From NCBI GenBank assembly GCA_907165065.1, contig OU015551.1:2418001-2482000 (forward strand): a DNA stretch of 64,000 nucleotides. Reading direction: 5' to 3'. Made by a program: the position numbers and the translations under genes. The notes beneath the pieces were generated by a model that saw nothing but the letters and a program-made list of their open reading frames with translations, was not told where the DNA came from and made no database searches. Every line of letters begins with the position of its first letter. Position 1 is the first letter of the stretch. The stretch is from Caprimulgus europaeus. Lineage: Eukaryota; Chordata; Aves; Caprimulgiformes; Caprimulgidae. Below are positions 24,084 to 36,145 of this stretch, piece by piece.

Positions 24084-24500
24084 GTAAGACCCGCGGGCGG
24101 CCCCGGTCCCGGCCTCGGTCCCGGACACCTGCCCGCGCCCAGGCCGGTTCCTGCCCCTCTCCCGGCCGTGCGGAACCGGGCCCAGGGCTCCTCTCCGGGG
24201 GTCCCGGCGGAGCTTCTCCCCCACCCCCGGGAGGGTCCTGGTCCCCGCCCCGGCGCTTCCCCGCTTCTCTCCGCGCGTCCCCCCGAGCCCGGGAGTGGGG
24301 GGGGAATGGTGCCGCCGCTCAAACAGGGCAGAACCGGCTCCTTCGGGCTCCCGGGAAGGGTGCGGGGAGAGGCGGGATCCGGCCCCCGGTCGCCCTTTGC
24401 GGTACCGAAGGAGTTTGCTTCATACTTGGAGAGCGTCCCGCCACGCAGGAACACAAACACGGGAGGGACGGCTCCGTTTGTTCGCAGGAGGAGGAGGAGA

Positions 24501-26985
24501 GGGGGATAAAACGCGTCCTGTCTAAATATTAGTTTAAGAAACGGAAGGATCTAGAGGATCTGTCTGCATCTGCAACCCCGTCACCTTCTCCCAGCTCCAA
24601 GCCGCCAGCTTTCGGCCGAGCTGCCACCATCATCCATCCCGATTGTCACAGGGGCTGGGAGGAGAATTTCACCCCAACGTCAAGGGAGGGAATTTCCCAC
24701 TCTTGCTGCCGTCGGGCCGAAAGCTTTTTTTATTTTTTTTTCCTTTTTTTGTAAAAGAAAAGAACCCAACAAAAAACTAAAAACCAAAACCCCCCTAGAC
24801 CTCGGATGTCTTTATTGCACATATATGGTCGCTTTGTAGCCAGCACTGATTTAAATCCCATCGTGGCTTCGGCAGCCAGTCCACAATTAGGTGCTGGGTG
24901 CAGGACGTGGTTTATCCCAGTGGGAGAAGGGACTGAGGGTGATCAGAAGCAGCATGTGAGTCCTGGGTGTGGGCTGGAGTCCCAGGTCTTAAGCTGAGAT
25001 CATCTGTGGATCCCAAATTCAGGCTCCCGTGTTGGTGAGTGCTCCTGGATTTAATGGCAGAAGTGGCTGAGATGCTGCAGAGAAATCGAGCAGGGCAAGG
25101 GGAGTCTCTGTGCAAGATCTGAGGAGGTTTGAACACTGGTTTTTGGCTTTTTAGCTGCTGGTTTTAACTGGGCCTCTGGTTCAGACCCCAATCTACTCTG
25201 GGTTGCAGAGCAGAACCAGTGATGCTGCTCCTGAGATTTGCCCTGGGCTGGGGCATTGTTCTGCCATGAGCATCCTCGGTGTCACCTCACCCCTGCCAGC
25301 CACAGGCTGCAGATCATCCTGCCTCTCCATCCCCAGCAGGTCCAGGGTTGTGAGGTTTGGGGGGAAATGAGACTTTCCTACATTTCTCCATCTCAAGTTT
25401 TTAAATCACACTGGATCTCCCAGTGCTTGCTCAGTCCTGGTCCAGCTCGTGCCCTGCCTGGAGGAAGGAGCAGGGAGAACACAGCACATCCCGGTGCTGG
25501 CTGCAGGGACCCGTGGATGCTGGGCTGTCCCTCCCGCTTTGCGGTCGGTCTGTGCATGATCCCAGCAGGATGTGGCCCCGGGACCAGGTTCCTCCTGGGC
25601 TCCACAGCTGCTGGATTTACCAGGGCAAGGGGAGAGCTCAGCACCTTCCAGGCCTCCTGCCATCCAACCCCTGAGCTTTAAATAAGAGGAGCTGGTCCAG
25701 TCTGCTGTGACACAGCTGGGGGGGACGTGTAGGTCCTGGCACTGCTCTGGTGTCCCGTCTCCATGGGAGGTGGGCACCCCTGGGTGCCTGTGCTGATGGA
25801 GGGCTGGGGGGTGCTGGGTGCTGGAGCAGACCTGGCTGTGACTGCACTGGGTGCCCTCCCACGGTGCAGCCGTGAATCACAGCTCTCCACTGGAATCACA
25901 GCTCTCCCCTCAGCCATCTCCTTGCTCTCCCCTTCCTGGGGCTGTTGATGGGCTACTCTCCTACAGCTGTGCCAGGCTGAGGAGCTCCAGGCCATGCTTT
26001 TGAGGTTGTTTTCCACTTTTGGGGGACTATTAAAGTGGTTTTCCACCTCTGGGAGACTATGAAGGTTGATTTTCACCTTTAGGAGATGATGATGGTTGAT
26101 TTTTACCTTTGAGGCACTATGAAGGTTGAGTTCCACCTTTGAGGGACCACAAGGAAGGATTTAAGATTCTCAGTATCTGCTTTTTGAGGTCGAGGTACCT
26201 CTGATGTGGCCCTAAACACAGCACAGGCAGAGCAAGCGTCACCTTGGCTGTCCCCAGTGCGGTGTGCCATGCATACTGATGTGGTGGCATTCAGCACACA
26301 GGGCAGGCAGCTTCCCATGCAGGAGGGCCTCATCCTGTGCCATGCTGAGCCGTACCGTGCCCATGCACGGGTGAGCTTGTGGGGGAGAAGTCACAAAGAG
26401 CCATCAGCTGCCTGTTGCTGCCAGCCCCTTCCTACAGAGATGTCACAGCACCGCTGAGCCCCAGCAGACAGGGGGGTGCAGGCAGGACCGGGGTCCAGGA
26501 CCCCATCTAGGTGCCCACCACAGCAGATGCAGTAGCCCAGCTCAGGACCAGTGTGGATTTTACTGGTGTGGGTTTGGTTTATTTTTCCCCTGGTGCTGCA
26601 GATGATTTCATTGCTGGTCTAAGCTACAGCACATGTGCACCAGCCCCCTTCCAGGACCCTCGCTCAGCCCAGCTGGGCCAGCAGCATGTGGTCCCGCTCC
26701 GGTGGCTCCTGGGGCTCAGCGTGTGTGGGGAGGGGATGAGGAGCTGGGTACCATCCTGCTCCTCCACTCCCACCGTGCCAGGGATCACATCCCAGGGGTG
26801 CTGCCACAGTGGGGCAAACAGGTCCCTTGGTCAGGGTGAGCCATCTGCTCCAGCTCCATTAAATCCTGGAGAAATCCCACCCAACCCAGCTTTTTCTAGG
26901 ATTCAGCCAGTTTGACGCAGTCTTTCCCCATTAAACTTAGAAGAGAAGAAGAGGAACCCAGACTTGCTCCCTCCTGGGTCATCCC
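24501..26985. other. No gene seen; presumed NRTN intron 1
   Basis: Unique DNA. A short repeat of the phrase 'TTTTCCACCTTTGGGAGACTATGAAGG' (imperfect, about 30 bp) occurs four times at about 26010-26145. Otherwise nothing recognised. Confidence 0.4.
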
Positions 26986-27300
26986 AGGCGCGGTGTAGAG
27001 ATGCTCTCGTGTGAAGGAGCATCCTGAGAGCATCGGAGTGAAGCAACCCCCTCTGCGATGGCCCTGGGAAGGGAAATGCCACGAGCAGTTTCATTCCCAT
27101 TACTTCTTTGTCACGAAACCCGAAACGCTCTCACTTGGTAACTCAACATCCAGAAGAGCTAAATTGAAACAATCTCTTTGCCACCACGTTGTTCTCCAAC
27201 GAGGAGAAAAAAGCTTTTCCTTCCGCAGCTGGGCGAGGGCTGTGTCGCCAGCACGTCAGCCCTCTAATAAGAAATGTCAGTCACATCAACACTAATTTTC
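26986..27300. promoter_or_regulatory. Candidate conserved noncoding element
   Basis: Non-repetitive, balanced-composition block (for example CATTACTTCTTTGTCACGAA, AGAGCTAAATTGAAACAATC, ACATCAACACTAATTTTCC) unlike the surrounding GC-rich DNA. It has no usable exon signals. An intronic enhancer is a guess from texture. Confidence 0.25.
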
Positions 27301-28776
27301 CTGAAGTGTTTTGATTTGGATGGAACCACATTTGTTTTTCCAGCCTTGGCGCAGCAGGAGATGTCCCAGGAGGGGGAGTTCCTCCTTTACCATCGCTTCC
27401 AGGCTGCAATAATCCAAGGCAGGAATTATATTTTGCTTTATTTCTGCAATATTCTGGTTTTTGGCAGCACTGTGTGATGCTTGGGACGGGGTGATAAATC
27501 CCACCCGTGAGCTCTCCTGGTGTTGAGCAAGGAGATTGTTCATGGTTTGTGGGGTTTGCTGTAATGGGGCTCCAGGTTTAGGGAGCCCCTCGATTTCATC
27601 TTGGCTTTTTCCAGGTGCTGAGGTGGTGCTAAGCCCACCCCAAACCCTTCCCAGGGAGAAAAATGTGTCCCCAAAAATGAACACCAATTTTTGAAGCCTA
27701 TTGAAAGCATCCAGGATTTTGGGGACAGATAGAGCACACTGCCATTACTGGGGGCTGGAGAGGGCTGGCAGCCCCCCACCCTTGTCATCTCCAGGCCATG
27801 ACAGTGACAAACACATGTTGGTTGAGTCTTGGGGGTGACAACCACTTTCACCCCAGCTCTGCTGTCTCTGGCTCTTGCTCACAGTGGCAGAGCTGTTTGT
27901 AGAAGTGCTGAGGGGTCACATCCCTGAGCAGCCCCTGGGCTCCTGCGTGGGTCGTGGTGGCTTTTTTGCCTTTAATGATGTTGGTTTTGGCTGCTCTGGC
28001 GGGGCTGGCTGGGAGCACGGGGTGTGTTTATGGTCAGCTGTTGTTGCTCCCTGACTCTGCTCTATAAAACATCAGAGCTGTTGGACTTGGTGACAGCTGC
28101 TGGTGGCCAAGGACCTCTTGGCACCATAAAATAAGGTAGAACCCTCAGTCCTGCTGCCCTGGGCAGCCTCATGCTGCATTCCCAGAGCAGAGCAGCATCA
28201 GCTCATCCCTGTGCCACTGGCCACGGGGCTGCAAAGCAAAATCCCAAATCCCTGTGGGGTCCATCCCTGTGGCCGTGGTCCCCGAGCAGCTCTGGGCTGC
28301 AGCCAGCAGAGCCATGCCAGGAGGAACGGGCAGGGGATGGTCCCAGCGAGGTGCTGGAGCAGCCTTTTGGGTTTTCCCTGGGATTTTCTCTTTGCTGCCT
28401 TCCCCACAACAGGCAGGGATGCAACATGGGGGGACCAAAACCAGCCAAAAACTTGGGTATGAACCAAAACATCTTCATCCCCTTGAGCAGGTGCTGCATC
28501 CCACCTGGGGACACCAGTCCCGTCCCTGCAGGGTGTCCCCAAGGAAAGGCTCACCCCTGATGTAACAGGGCACCTGCTGTCTTCGTTAAGTGCTGCTGGC
28601 TGATTAAGAGCACAACTTTGAGGCTTAGCAGCTCCATGGAGCCATCTGGGAGGGACAGTGCCAGTGATGGAACCGCCACATGTGGCAGGAGGACGCTGGG
28701 CTGAGCCAGGCTGGGTGCTGGTGGCATCACTCCACCGCCCCAAACTAGAGGTGACACATCTGTTTAGTGCCCTAAA

Positions 28777-28780
<4 letters not shown>
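27301..28780. other. No gene seen
   Basis: Unique DNA. A TATA-like CTATAAAAC occurs at about 28061 but no downstream gene can be seen. Confidence 0.4.

Positions 28781-28807
<27 letters not shown>
28781..28807. repeat. Poly-G run of 27
   Basis: Twenty-seven consecutive G on the + strand. Such a run can form a G-quadruplex and is prone to assembly and sequencing length error. Confidence 0.95.
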
Positions 28808-29098
28808 CAGAGGAGAGGCTGGAAGGAGGCAGCCAGGATTTGGGTGTCACGAGCCCTCTGAGCACAGGTGGAGAGAGGATGTGTAGGCACGAAGGGGCGG
28901 TGATGTCCAGCTGCACCCCAGCAAAGCATCTCCACGGCAGAGGAACGATGGGGAGGAGAGGGGGATCTGTCTCCAGGAGCAGATCTCGGGATGATTCTTC
29001 TTTTCTATCCCCAAATACTGGCACAGGAGCTGCGGTGGGATGGACTACGCTGACCATGGGTGATGGAGGAGAGGTGGAATTGGGGCTCCTCGATGGGA

Positions 29099-29318
29099 CG
29101 GGGATGATGGCAGGACAGGGATGATGGCAGGACAGGGATGATGAATGATGGCAGGATGGGGATGATGGCAGGATGGGGATGATGGCAGGAAGGGGATGAT
29201 GGCAGGAAGGGGATGATGGCAGGAAAGGGATGATGGCAGGAAGGGGATGAAGGCAGGACAGGGATGAAGGCAGGACAGGGATGAAGGCAGGACAAGGATG
29301 ACAGCGGGATGGGATGAC
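29099..29318. repeat. 17-bp minisatellite
   Basis: About 13 copies of a GGATGATGGCAGGAAGG-like unit, with GACA, ATGG and AAGG variants grouped in blocks. The - strand reads as proline/serine-rich frames that are not credible proteins. Confidence 0.93.
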
Positions 29319-30072
29319 AGTGGGGTGTAGGGCTTGACTGCACCTGCCAGCTCCATTCCCACAGGCAGCTGTGGAGGAGATGTGCAGCAATCCATCTTCT
29401 TGCTGGAGCTCTTCCTCCAGCCGCGCCGTTCTCTTCCAGCAGCGCTTCCTTTCTTTAATTTCCCGTTGTTCCAGGCAGTGCTGGTGGGTCCCACTGCAGC
29501 ATCTGGGCTGGGAAAGGTGGAAAACTGGCAGAAAAGGGGCAGATTGTCACTGCTGGTGTCACCCCGTGGTCCTGCCCTCACCTCACTGCTGTGTCAGCTC
29601 CTGCACAGGAGCACGGGTGGGATTTGGGCGGCCGCACTCTGGTTACCTGGGATGTTTTATGGCAGCACAGAGCACGGCACAGCATCTGCTGGGGACAGGA
29701 AAAATGGTCCTGATCTCTTCTGCACAAGCTCAATCCTATCTGATCTGGAGCTGCAGGAGATGGGCTGGAGGGCAGTGCCTCCACAGCTCTCCCAGACCAA
29801 TGTCCTGGGTCACTCTGGTGGGATCACGGGGTCTCAGAAGGAAAAACTTTGCTTTTTTGGAAGCTGTGTGGCTCTTCTGTGCAGAAAGTCTCTGGTCTCT
29901 GAGGGCTTCCCAACCAGGTTTTCCCCACAGTGACAGGAAAGCTCAGGGGACTTGTCCACCTGCATCAGAACGATGCTGTGCCACCGTATCAGCATCTCTG
30001 GCCGATCGGTGACTCTGACCTGCTGGCGTTTGGAGACCCTCCAGCTATTCCCATCATCTCCAGCCTCCTTCA
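29319..30072. other. No gene seen
   Basis: Unique DNA. Two overlapping + strand frames of about 200 codons (29334 and 29371) are chance frames without family resemblance. Confidence 0.4.
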
Positions 30073-30615
30073 TCACAAAGGCATAGACTGGTTTGGGTTG
30101 GAAGGGATCTTAAAGCTCATCCAGTCCCAACCCCCCTGCCAGCAGCAGGGACACCTTCCACTAGACCAGGTTGCTCAAAGCCTCATCCAGCCTGGCCCAG
30201 AACACTTCCAGGGAGGAGCAGCCACAGCTTCTCTGGCCAACCTGGGCCAGGGTCTCACCACCCTCACACCAAAGAATTTCTTCCTCACATCTCATCTCCA
30301 TCTCCCCTCTGCCACTTTCAAGCCATCACCCCTTGTTCTGACACTCCCTGCCCTTGGCCAAAGTCCCTCCCCAGCCTTCCTGGAGCCCCTTCAGGTACTG
30401 GGAGGCCACTGGAAGGTCTCCCCGGAGCCTTCTCTTCTCCAGGCTGAACAGCCCCAACTCTCTCAGCCTGTCCTCACAGCAGAGCTGCTCCAGCCCTGGC
30501 ATCATCTTCGTGGCCTCCCCTGGACTTGTTCTAACAGGTCTGTGACTTTCTTGTGTTGGTGGCCCCAGCACTGGAGGCAGCACTGCAGGTGGGGTGTCCT
30601 CACCAGAGCATCTCT
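30073..30615 (-). mobile_element. CR1 LINE 3' fragment, one of the longest here
   Basis: The + strand starts with a CR1 tip (ATAGACTGGTTTGGGTTGG), runs through the whole 3' UTR, and reaches ORF2 sequence that reads [21 protein letters not shown] on the - strand. It is the inverted counterpart of 8080-8596. Confidence 0.95.
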
Positions 30616-31975
30616 CAGGTTTGAATGTCTTCCACCCAAAAGCTCCATTCCCAGCCTATGGCTGTTGCTGAGAGGAATTTTCTCATTAATTCACTTGAAG
30701 TGGTTCAAGATGTTGGCGGTGGCTGCTGGAGTTGGACAGTCAATGCTCATGGGATGTTTAATCTCTGCACTGTCCCAAACCCACTGGAAGGGTTTAGTGC
30801 AAATTGGATTTGCAAACCTGGCTCTCGGGTCTCTCTGCCCTCAGCGAAGCACTGTAATCCCCGGCGAGCACCTCGGCCAGCCGGCTCCTCCTGGGCAAAA
30901 AGAAAAGAAATTAAATATATAGAGGGAAAAGGACAGGGAAAAGTCAGGGAATTTCCCACTGCCAGGGTGGAGGTGACATCAGTGTCACCTGTGCATCTCA
31001 GTGGGGATGCTGGAGTGGGATGCAGATGGATGCTCATCCCTCAGGGCTACCCAGGGGCTGTAACTTCTCCATCCTGCCCCGTTTCTGGCTCAGCCTCTCC
31101 TGTTTGCAGGGCTGCTGGGTTAGTGCAGGCTCTGTTTCTCTGGGGGAGAACAGGAGTTATTCAGGTGGATGGTGCCAGCCCACTGGAGACACGTGGAAAA
31201 GCCAAAGGTGGCCGCTCTGCTCCCATAGGCACCCTGGAAAAAAAAGGGAATTAATAAAACACAGAGTCCTTCAAGGACCATGGTGCTCCCAGGGCATTTT
31301 TGCCAAGGGGAAACTGAGGCACGGTGCAGCTCAGTGACCCCCCAAGGGGTTTGGGGGAGCTGGAGCGTGTCATGACACTGCCCAAACCCACAGAGAGTGA
31401 AAACCCAGCACAAGAGGGAGGTGAAAGCAGCCAGAGCTGCTCTGTGGGAGGGGGTGATGCTTTTCCAGCACCCCTCTTGCCCTCCATCGTGTTTTCCCCC
31501 CCTGGATCCTACTGGAGGCTTTTCCTTTCTTGGGAGAGGGGGTAAAAAAAGGAGCTTTTTTTCCCCCCAGAGCACCTGTGGCAGCTCCCAGATACCAGCA
31601 GTGTCGAAACCAGCCCAGAGGAAAACACATCTGGGGCCTGGGCTCCGTCCCGCTGCCAAAATTGAAGCTTTTAACCCTCTCCCCAGGCGCTGGGATTGTT
31701 CAAACAAGCCACAGTAATTAGTTGCCTCCGACAAACCACCCCTTTTTGGCATCACACGGTGATTTAGTGCCTGGAGGGGGGTGGTTTGTCACTCAAAAAA
31801 AAAAAAAAAGAAAGAAAAAAAAAAAGGATTGACGTTCAGACTTCAGGTTTTGGCATGAGGGGGGAAATTTGGGGCTGGAGAAATGGTGTCAGGCAGTGTG
31901 GGTGGCTGCTGATTGCTGGCACACCAGCACCCATGGGTGCCAAGCACTGGGGGGGGTCTTATTTGTACTTTTTAA
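30616..31975. other. No gene seen
   Basis: Unique DNA with an A-rich run at 31794-31826. Several overlapping open frames on both strands around 31120-31755 do not resemble known proteins. Confidence 0.4.
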
Positions 31976-32177
31976 AATTTAATTTTATTTATTTTTATTT
32001 TATTTTATTTTATTCTATTTTATTTTATTCTATTTATTTTATTTTATTTTATTCTATTTATTTTATTTTATTTATTTTATTTTATTCTATTCTATTCTAT
32101 TTATTTTATTTTATTTTATTCTATTTTTTTCTATTTTTTTCTATTTTACTCTTTTTTTCTATTCTATTCTATTTCAT
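31976..32177. repeat. (TTTTA)n/(TTCTA)n array
   Basis: About 200 bp of TTTTA units interspersed with TTCTA and TTTAT variants. Same family of simple repeat as 10739-11208 but more degenerate. Confidence 0.95.
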
Positions 32178-32894
32178 TTTTGGCTGGAGTTACCCCTGAT
32201 TCCCTGCAGGGCTACAGAAACTGCCTTGGGTTTGTTGGGATTTCAAACAATATATTTTTCTTTTCTCTGCTCATCCACAGAGGGGATTTGGCTGCATCAG
32301 AGAAGGGTTTTTGGGGGGTTCTTTTTGCAGTTTTGATTCCCACCTCACTCCCCATTACAAGGTTATTTCCTGTCGTGCCACCAGCCACGCTCTCTGCTCC
32401 AGCTCCTGCTGAGCAACCCCATCCTGAAACCTTTTATCATCATTTTCTCTCCAGTTCCTCATCTCTTCCCACAAAGGACGGCTCTTCCTGCTGCTCACAC
32501 CTGGCTCAGTCGCCTCAGGAAGGTTTTGGGGGGTTGCTGTAGCTCTGCCAACCTTGGTGCAGCAGCCAGGGTCAGCAGGGACATGGGGACTGGCACACGT
32601 TGGGGACCACGAGCCGGGGGCCATCTCCAGCCAGCTGGGATCTGCACACACTTTGGTTGATTTTTAGTGAGGAAGAGGAATAGAAATCTCCAAAATGTGG
32701 TGTTTTCAGTGATTTTTTTTGCAGAATTTGGGAGGGTGAGGGGTGTTGGGGGTGCAGGGCTTGGCCAGGTGGCCCTGGACCTCCTTACAGGCACCACCCA
32801 GGTGTCCCTGGGCTGGGTGAACGCTGCACTGGGTCCTGCTGCATTTACACCAGTGGGTTTTGGGACACAGGTTGATGTTGTAGCTGTGTTCCTG
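32178..32894. other. No gene seen
   Basis: Unique DNA without recognised features. Confidence 0.4.
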
Positions 32895-33079
32895 CCTCAG
32901 GCAGGTCCAGAGAGGTGGTAGCAGCTCCATCCCTGGAGACATTCAAGGTCAGGTTGGATGGGGCTCTGAGCAACCTGGTCTGGTTGAAGATGTCCCTGCT
33001 CACTGCAGGGGCTTGCTCTAGATGACCTTGAAATGTCCCTTCAACCCAAACCATGGGTCCATGCTTCTGTTCTATGATT
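32895..33079 (+). mobile_element. CR1 LINE 3' terminal fragment
   Basis: Sense CR1 3' UTR with GAGCAACCTGGTCTGGTTGA, ending in TTCTGTTCTATGATTG. It is followed directly by the duplicated block shared with the CR1 copy at 37250. Confidence 0.92.
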
Positions 33080-33243
33080 GTACCCAGCTCTGAGCTTCCC
33101 AGCACCTCCTGGTGCCATCTCAGTGCTCAGCCAGGCTGCTTTTGGCTCCTCAATGTCCAAAGTGGTGGTGGGAGTATGGATGGAGACAAGAATGAGGCTG
33201 CTCCATCTGATGGCAAATACCCAGGCTCAGCTCAGCAGGGCTG
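33050..33243 (+). repeat. Duplicated block, copy 1
   Basis: From the CR1 tip onward (GTCCATGCTTCTGTTCTATG ... CTCAGCTCAGCAGGGCTGGA), about 190 bp is almost identical to 37478-37676. By eye the differences are a few substitutions and one 6-bp indel. Similarity stops after GGGCTGGA. Copies are direct, about 4.43 kb apart. Confidence 0.9.
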
Positions 33244-33363
33244 GAAAGCTGCGTCCCAACCTTGCTGCTCTAATTTGAGGCACAGCATCCTAGCCATGGC
33301 CAATCCATGAAATCCTCCTTCTCCAGCCACCACCTGGAGCACAGCATGGCCACCACGCCCAGC

Positions 33364-34057
33364 ATTGGTAGGGGAAAGGGATCTGGGGGTCCTGGTGGAC
33401 AGCAGGGTGACCATGAGCCAGCACTGTGCCCTTGTGGCCAGGAAGGCCAATGGCATCCTGGGGGGCATTAGAAGGGCGGTGGTCAGTAGGTCCAGAGAGG
33501 TTCTCCTCCCCCTCTACTCTGCCCTGGTGGGGCCACAGCTGGAATATTGTGTCCAGTTCTGGGCCCCACAGTTCAAGAAGGACAGGGAGCTGCTGGAGAG
33601 AGTCCAGCACAGAGCCACCAAGGTGATGAAGGGAGTGGAGCATCTCCCTGATGAGGAAAGGCTGAGAGAGCTGGGGCTCTTGAGCTTGGAGAAGAGGAGG
33701 CTGAGGGGGGACCTCATTAATGTTGATCAATATCTGAAGGGTGAGTGTCAGGAGGATGGGGCCAGGCTCTACTCAGTGATGTCCAATGATAGGACAAGGG
33801 GTAATGGGTGTGAGCTGGAGCACAGGAGGTTCTGCTTAAATTTGAGAAGAGAACTTCTTTCCTGTGAGGGTGCCAGAGCCCTGGGCCAGGCTGCCCAGGG
33901 AGGGTGTGGAGTCTCCTTCTCTGGAGACATTCAAGACCCTCCTGGACGCCTTCCTGTGTGATCTCATCCAGGTGTTCCTGCTCTGGCAGGGGGATTGGAC
34001 TGGATGAGCTTTCGAGGTCCCTTCCAACCCCTGACACTCTGGGATTCTGTGATTTTG
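33364..34057 (+). mobile_element. CR1 LINE fragment with the longest ORF2 stretch (about 690 bp)
   Basis: An open + frame (33365-33961) encodes the C-terminal part of CR1 ORF2: [16 protein letters not shown], then [20 protein letters not shown], then [18 protein letters not shown]. The 3' UTR follows and ends GGGATTCTGTGATTT. Endonuclease and most reverse-transcriptase sequence is missing, so it cannot move on its own. The well-preserved frame suggests it is among the younger CR1 copies here. Confidence 0.96.
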
Positions 34058-34514
34058 GTGTTGATTTTGCCTGTGTCACCATGCTGGGGTGAGAGAGCCA
34101 CCAGTGAGGACACGAGTGCCACTGCCCCATGTCCCCAGCCGAGGGGATGTCCACGCTGAGCTGGTGGCACTCCGTGTCTCCAGAGCAGAGCTGGAGATGG
34201 GGATGTTGTCTTTCTTCCCCTCCTTTCTGCACCCACTTAGTGTCAAAAGAGCAGGAAAATCCAACAGCTCAGCCCAGCTCAGGGTTTGGGGGTTTTTCCC
34301 TTCACCACTCTCCATTTTGGGGCCAGTTTTGCCCTTTTGGGACTGGTTTGATGCTGGGACATTGTCCATCCTGCTGCAGGCTCTGGTTCTGTTCTCTCAG
34401 TGCAGCATCCGCCCAGGTCAGGGATGTCAGACACAGCGATGCCCTTTGGGGAGGTTCAGTTCCCCAAAACACACATCAGGACCTTGTGACGTGTAGGTGT
34501 GGTGCTTGGGGACA
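34058..34514. other. No gene seen
   Basis: Unique DNA between two CR1 copies. Confidence 0.4.
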
Positions 34515-34608
34515 TGTTTTAGTGGTGACCTTGGCACTGCTGGGTTCACAGTTGGACTAGATGATCCTAATGGTCTTTTCCAACCAAACTATTCCATGAT
34601 TCTATGAT
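34515..34608 (+). mobile_element. Short CR1 3' terminal fragment
   Basis: TTGGACTAGATGATCCTAATG, then CCAACCAAACTATTCC and ATGATTCTATGATG: a CR1 3' end of under 100 bp, of a different subfamily from 33364-34057. Confidence 0.93.
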
Positions 34609-35849
34609 GTTTTGGGGAAAGTCTGCCCAGGTGCCCTCTCCACCACCCCCATCCCCTCCAGGACCATCCAACCCTTCTCTGAGCAGGACCAGGAGTTGAG
34701 CTGGAGGCTGCTGCTGGAGGAGCCACTTTTCAGCAGCCCCTGGAGCTGCTTCACCATGAGCCTGGATGGAAATTGTTTAATTCCTACGGAGTGAGTCATG
34801 AGGAGCCGGGATTTCAAAGCAGCTTGGCTCCCATGTAAGGCACTAAAATAAACAGTGTGTGGCAGGTGGAAGCTCTCTCTGATGTCCCATCAAGGTTTTT
34901 GTCTTTCCAAGTGTTCCATGTTGCCAAAAAAACCTTGGCCACTCCTTGGCCTCATCCATTCTTGCAGCGTGGCTGAGGCTGAGCACTTGAAAATGATGAA
35001 TCAATGCCCGGAAGCATGAATCGCCTGAAAATTTATGACACACTTTTAGAACATCTTCTGGGTTCTTGGCTTCCTGCACCTCAAAGCATCAGGAGTGAAA
35101 GTTTTTGTGTCTCTTTCTTCCTCCTCCAGCCAGGAGGATTTAAGGTAAAAAAAACCAAACCAAAAACTCTGCTTTTCCTCCCTTTTTCCCCCCCTCATCT
35201 CGTGACTCCAGGAGCTGAGAGGCTTTCAGGGGTCGGTGGCTATCGGAAACGAATCCTCAAGGTCTGCTTGAAAAATTGGGAATGACTTAGAAAAAAATAA
35301 AATTGCTGTGAGAAAAACCATGAGAAGGGAGAGGAGGCTGCCAAGAGGAGGCTGCCAAGCCCAAAACACTCGGGGTTTGTCAGCAGAGGTGATGCCTCTG
35401 CGGGAAGGGATCTCTGCTCTGCGCCGGGGCAGGAAAAGGCAGCGGAAATGCCGACCCTGGGGAGCTGGAGGGAAGGAAAAGAGCAGTGTGGCTGGATTGA
35501 TTTGGTTTTGCTTTTGCTGAAGAGCGAGAGTAATCAAAGCTTGGAAAAGTTAACTCAGGGCCATGGGTGGATTTGTTGGATTCGCTTCAAAAATAAGGAG
35601 GAGAGGCGCGAGGAGCTCGTGGAGGGGGTTAGGGAGGATCCGCAGCGGCGGGAGGAGCCAAGATAATCAACTTTGTCCCTCCAGACTGAGCGAGGGGAGT
35701 TGGCTGTGCTGCTACTTGGTGTTTTTCCTGCAGATTTCCAATTCTTTAGGACACAGGGTGGTTTTTTTTTCCCTCTGTCTGGAAAGCAGTTAGGACCAGG
35801 CAGGACCTGGTTGCAGTGGGGATGAGAGCGGGGCAGGTGATCAGAGAAG
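34609..35849. other. No gene seen
   Basis: Unique DNA. 34985-35060 (AAAATGATGAATCAATGCCC, GAAAATTTATGACAC) is AT-leaning and CNE-like. Nothing else recognised. Confidence 0.4.
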
Positions 35850-36145
35850 GCTTCATGCTGGAGTGAAGGCTTTGTGCTGGAGAGAAGGATTTATGCTGGA
35901 GCAAAGACTTTGTGGTGGAGTGAAGGCTTCATGCTGGAGTGAAGGACTTATGCTGGAGCAAAGACTTTGAGCTGGAGCAAAGGCTTTGTGCTGGAGAGAA
36001 GGATTTGTGCTGGAGCAAAGGCTTCATGAAGGACTTATGCTGGAGTGAAGGTTTTGTGCTGGAGTGAAGGCTTCATTTTGGAGTGAAGACTTTGTGCTGG
36101 AGTGAAGGACTTATGCTGGAGCAAAGGCTTCATGCTGGAGCAATT
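35850..36145. repeat. 18-bp minisatellite
   Basis: About 16 copies of a TGCTGGAGTGAAGGCTT-like unit, alternating with GGAGCAAAG and GGAGAGAAGGA variants. One deletion near 36027 shortens a unit. Confidence 0.92.

Larger units (their letters stand above)
23310..24500 (+). promoter_or_regulatory. CpG island; candidate NRTN promoter and first-exon region
   Basis: About 1.2 kb of very CG-dense DNA, the strongest CpG island in the window. Stacked GC boxes (GGGCGGGGCGGGGCGGGG at 23557 onward) are Sp1-type sites and could also form a G-quadruplex. There is no clear TATA box, consistent with a dispersed CpG promoter. A strong splice donor (CCAG/GTAAGAC, cut after 24083) makes the + strand the likelier direction. 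The next + strand gene is NRTN, whose coding exon 1 starts with a splice acceptor at 41124. The assignment to NRTN is inference; a divergent or unrelated transcript could also start here. Confidence 0.55.

Noticed and set aside
23264-24460. 398-codon - strand frame in the CpG island
   Set aside because: CG-rich DNA has few stops; the translation is simple-sequence (SARLGLARFG-like) from the GAGCC repeat.
28198-28935. 245-codon - strand frame
   Set aside because: Crosses the poly-G run (polyproline) and has no recognisable domain.
33365-33961. 198-codon + frame as a possible host gene
   Set aside because: It is CR1 ORF2 C-terminal sequence ([24 protein letters not shown]).
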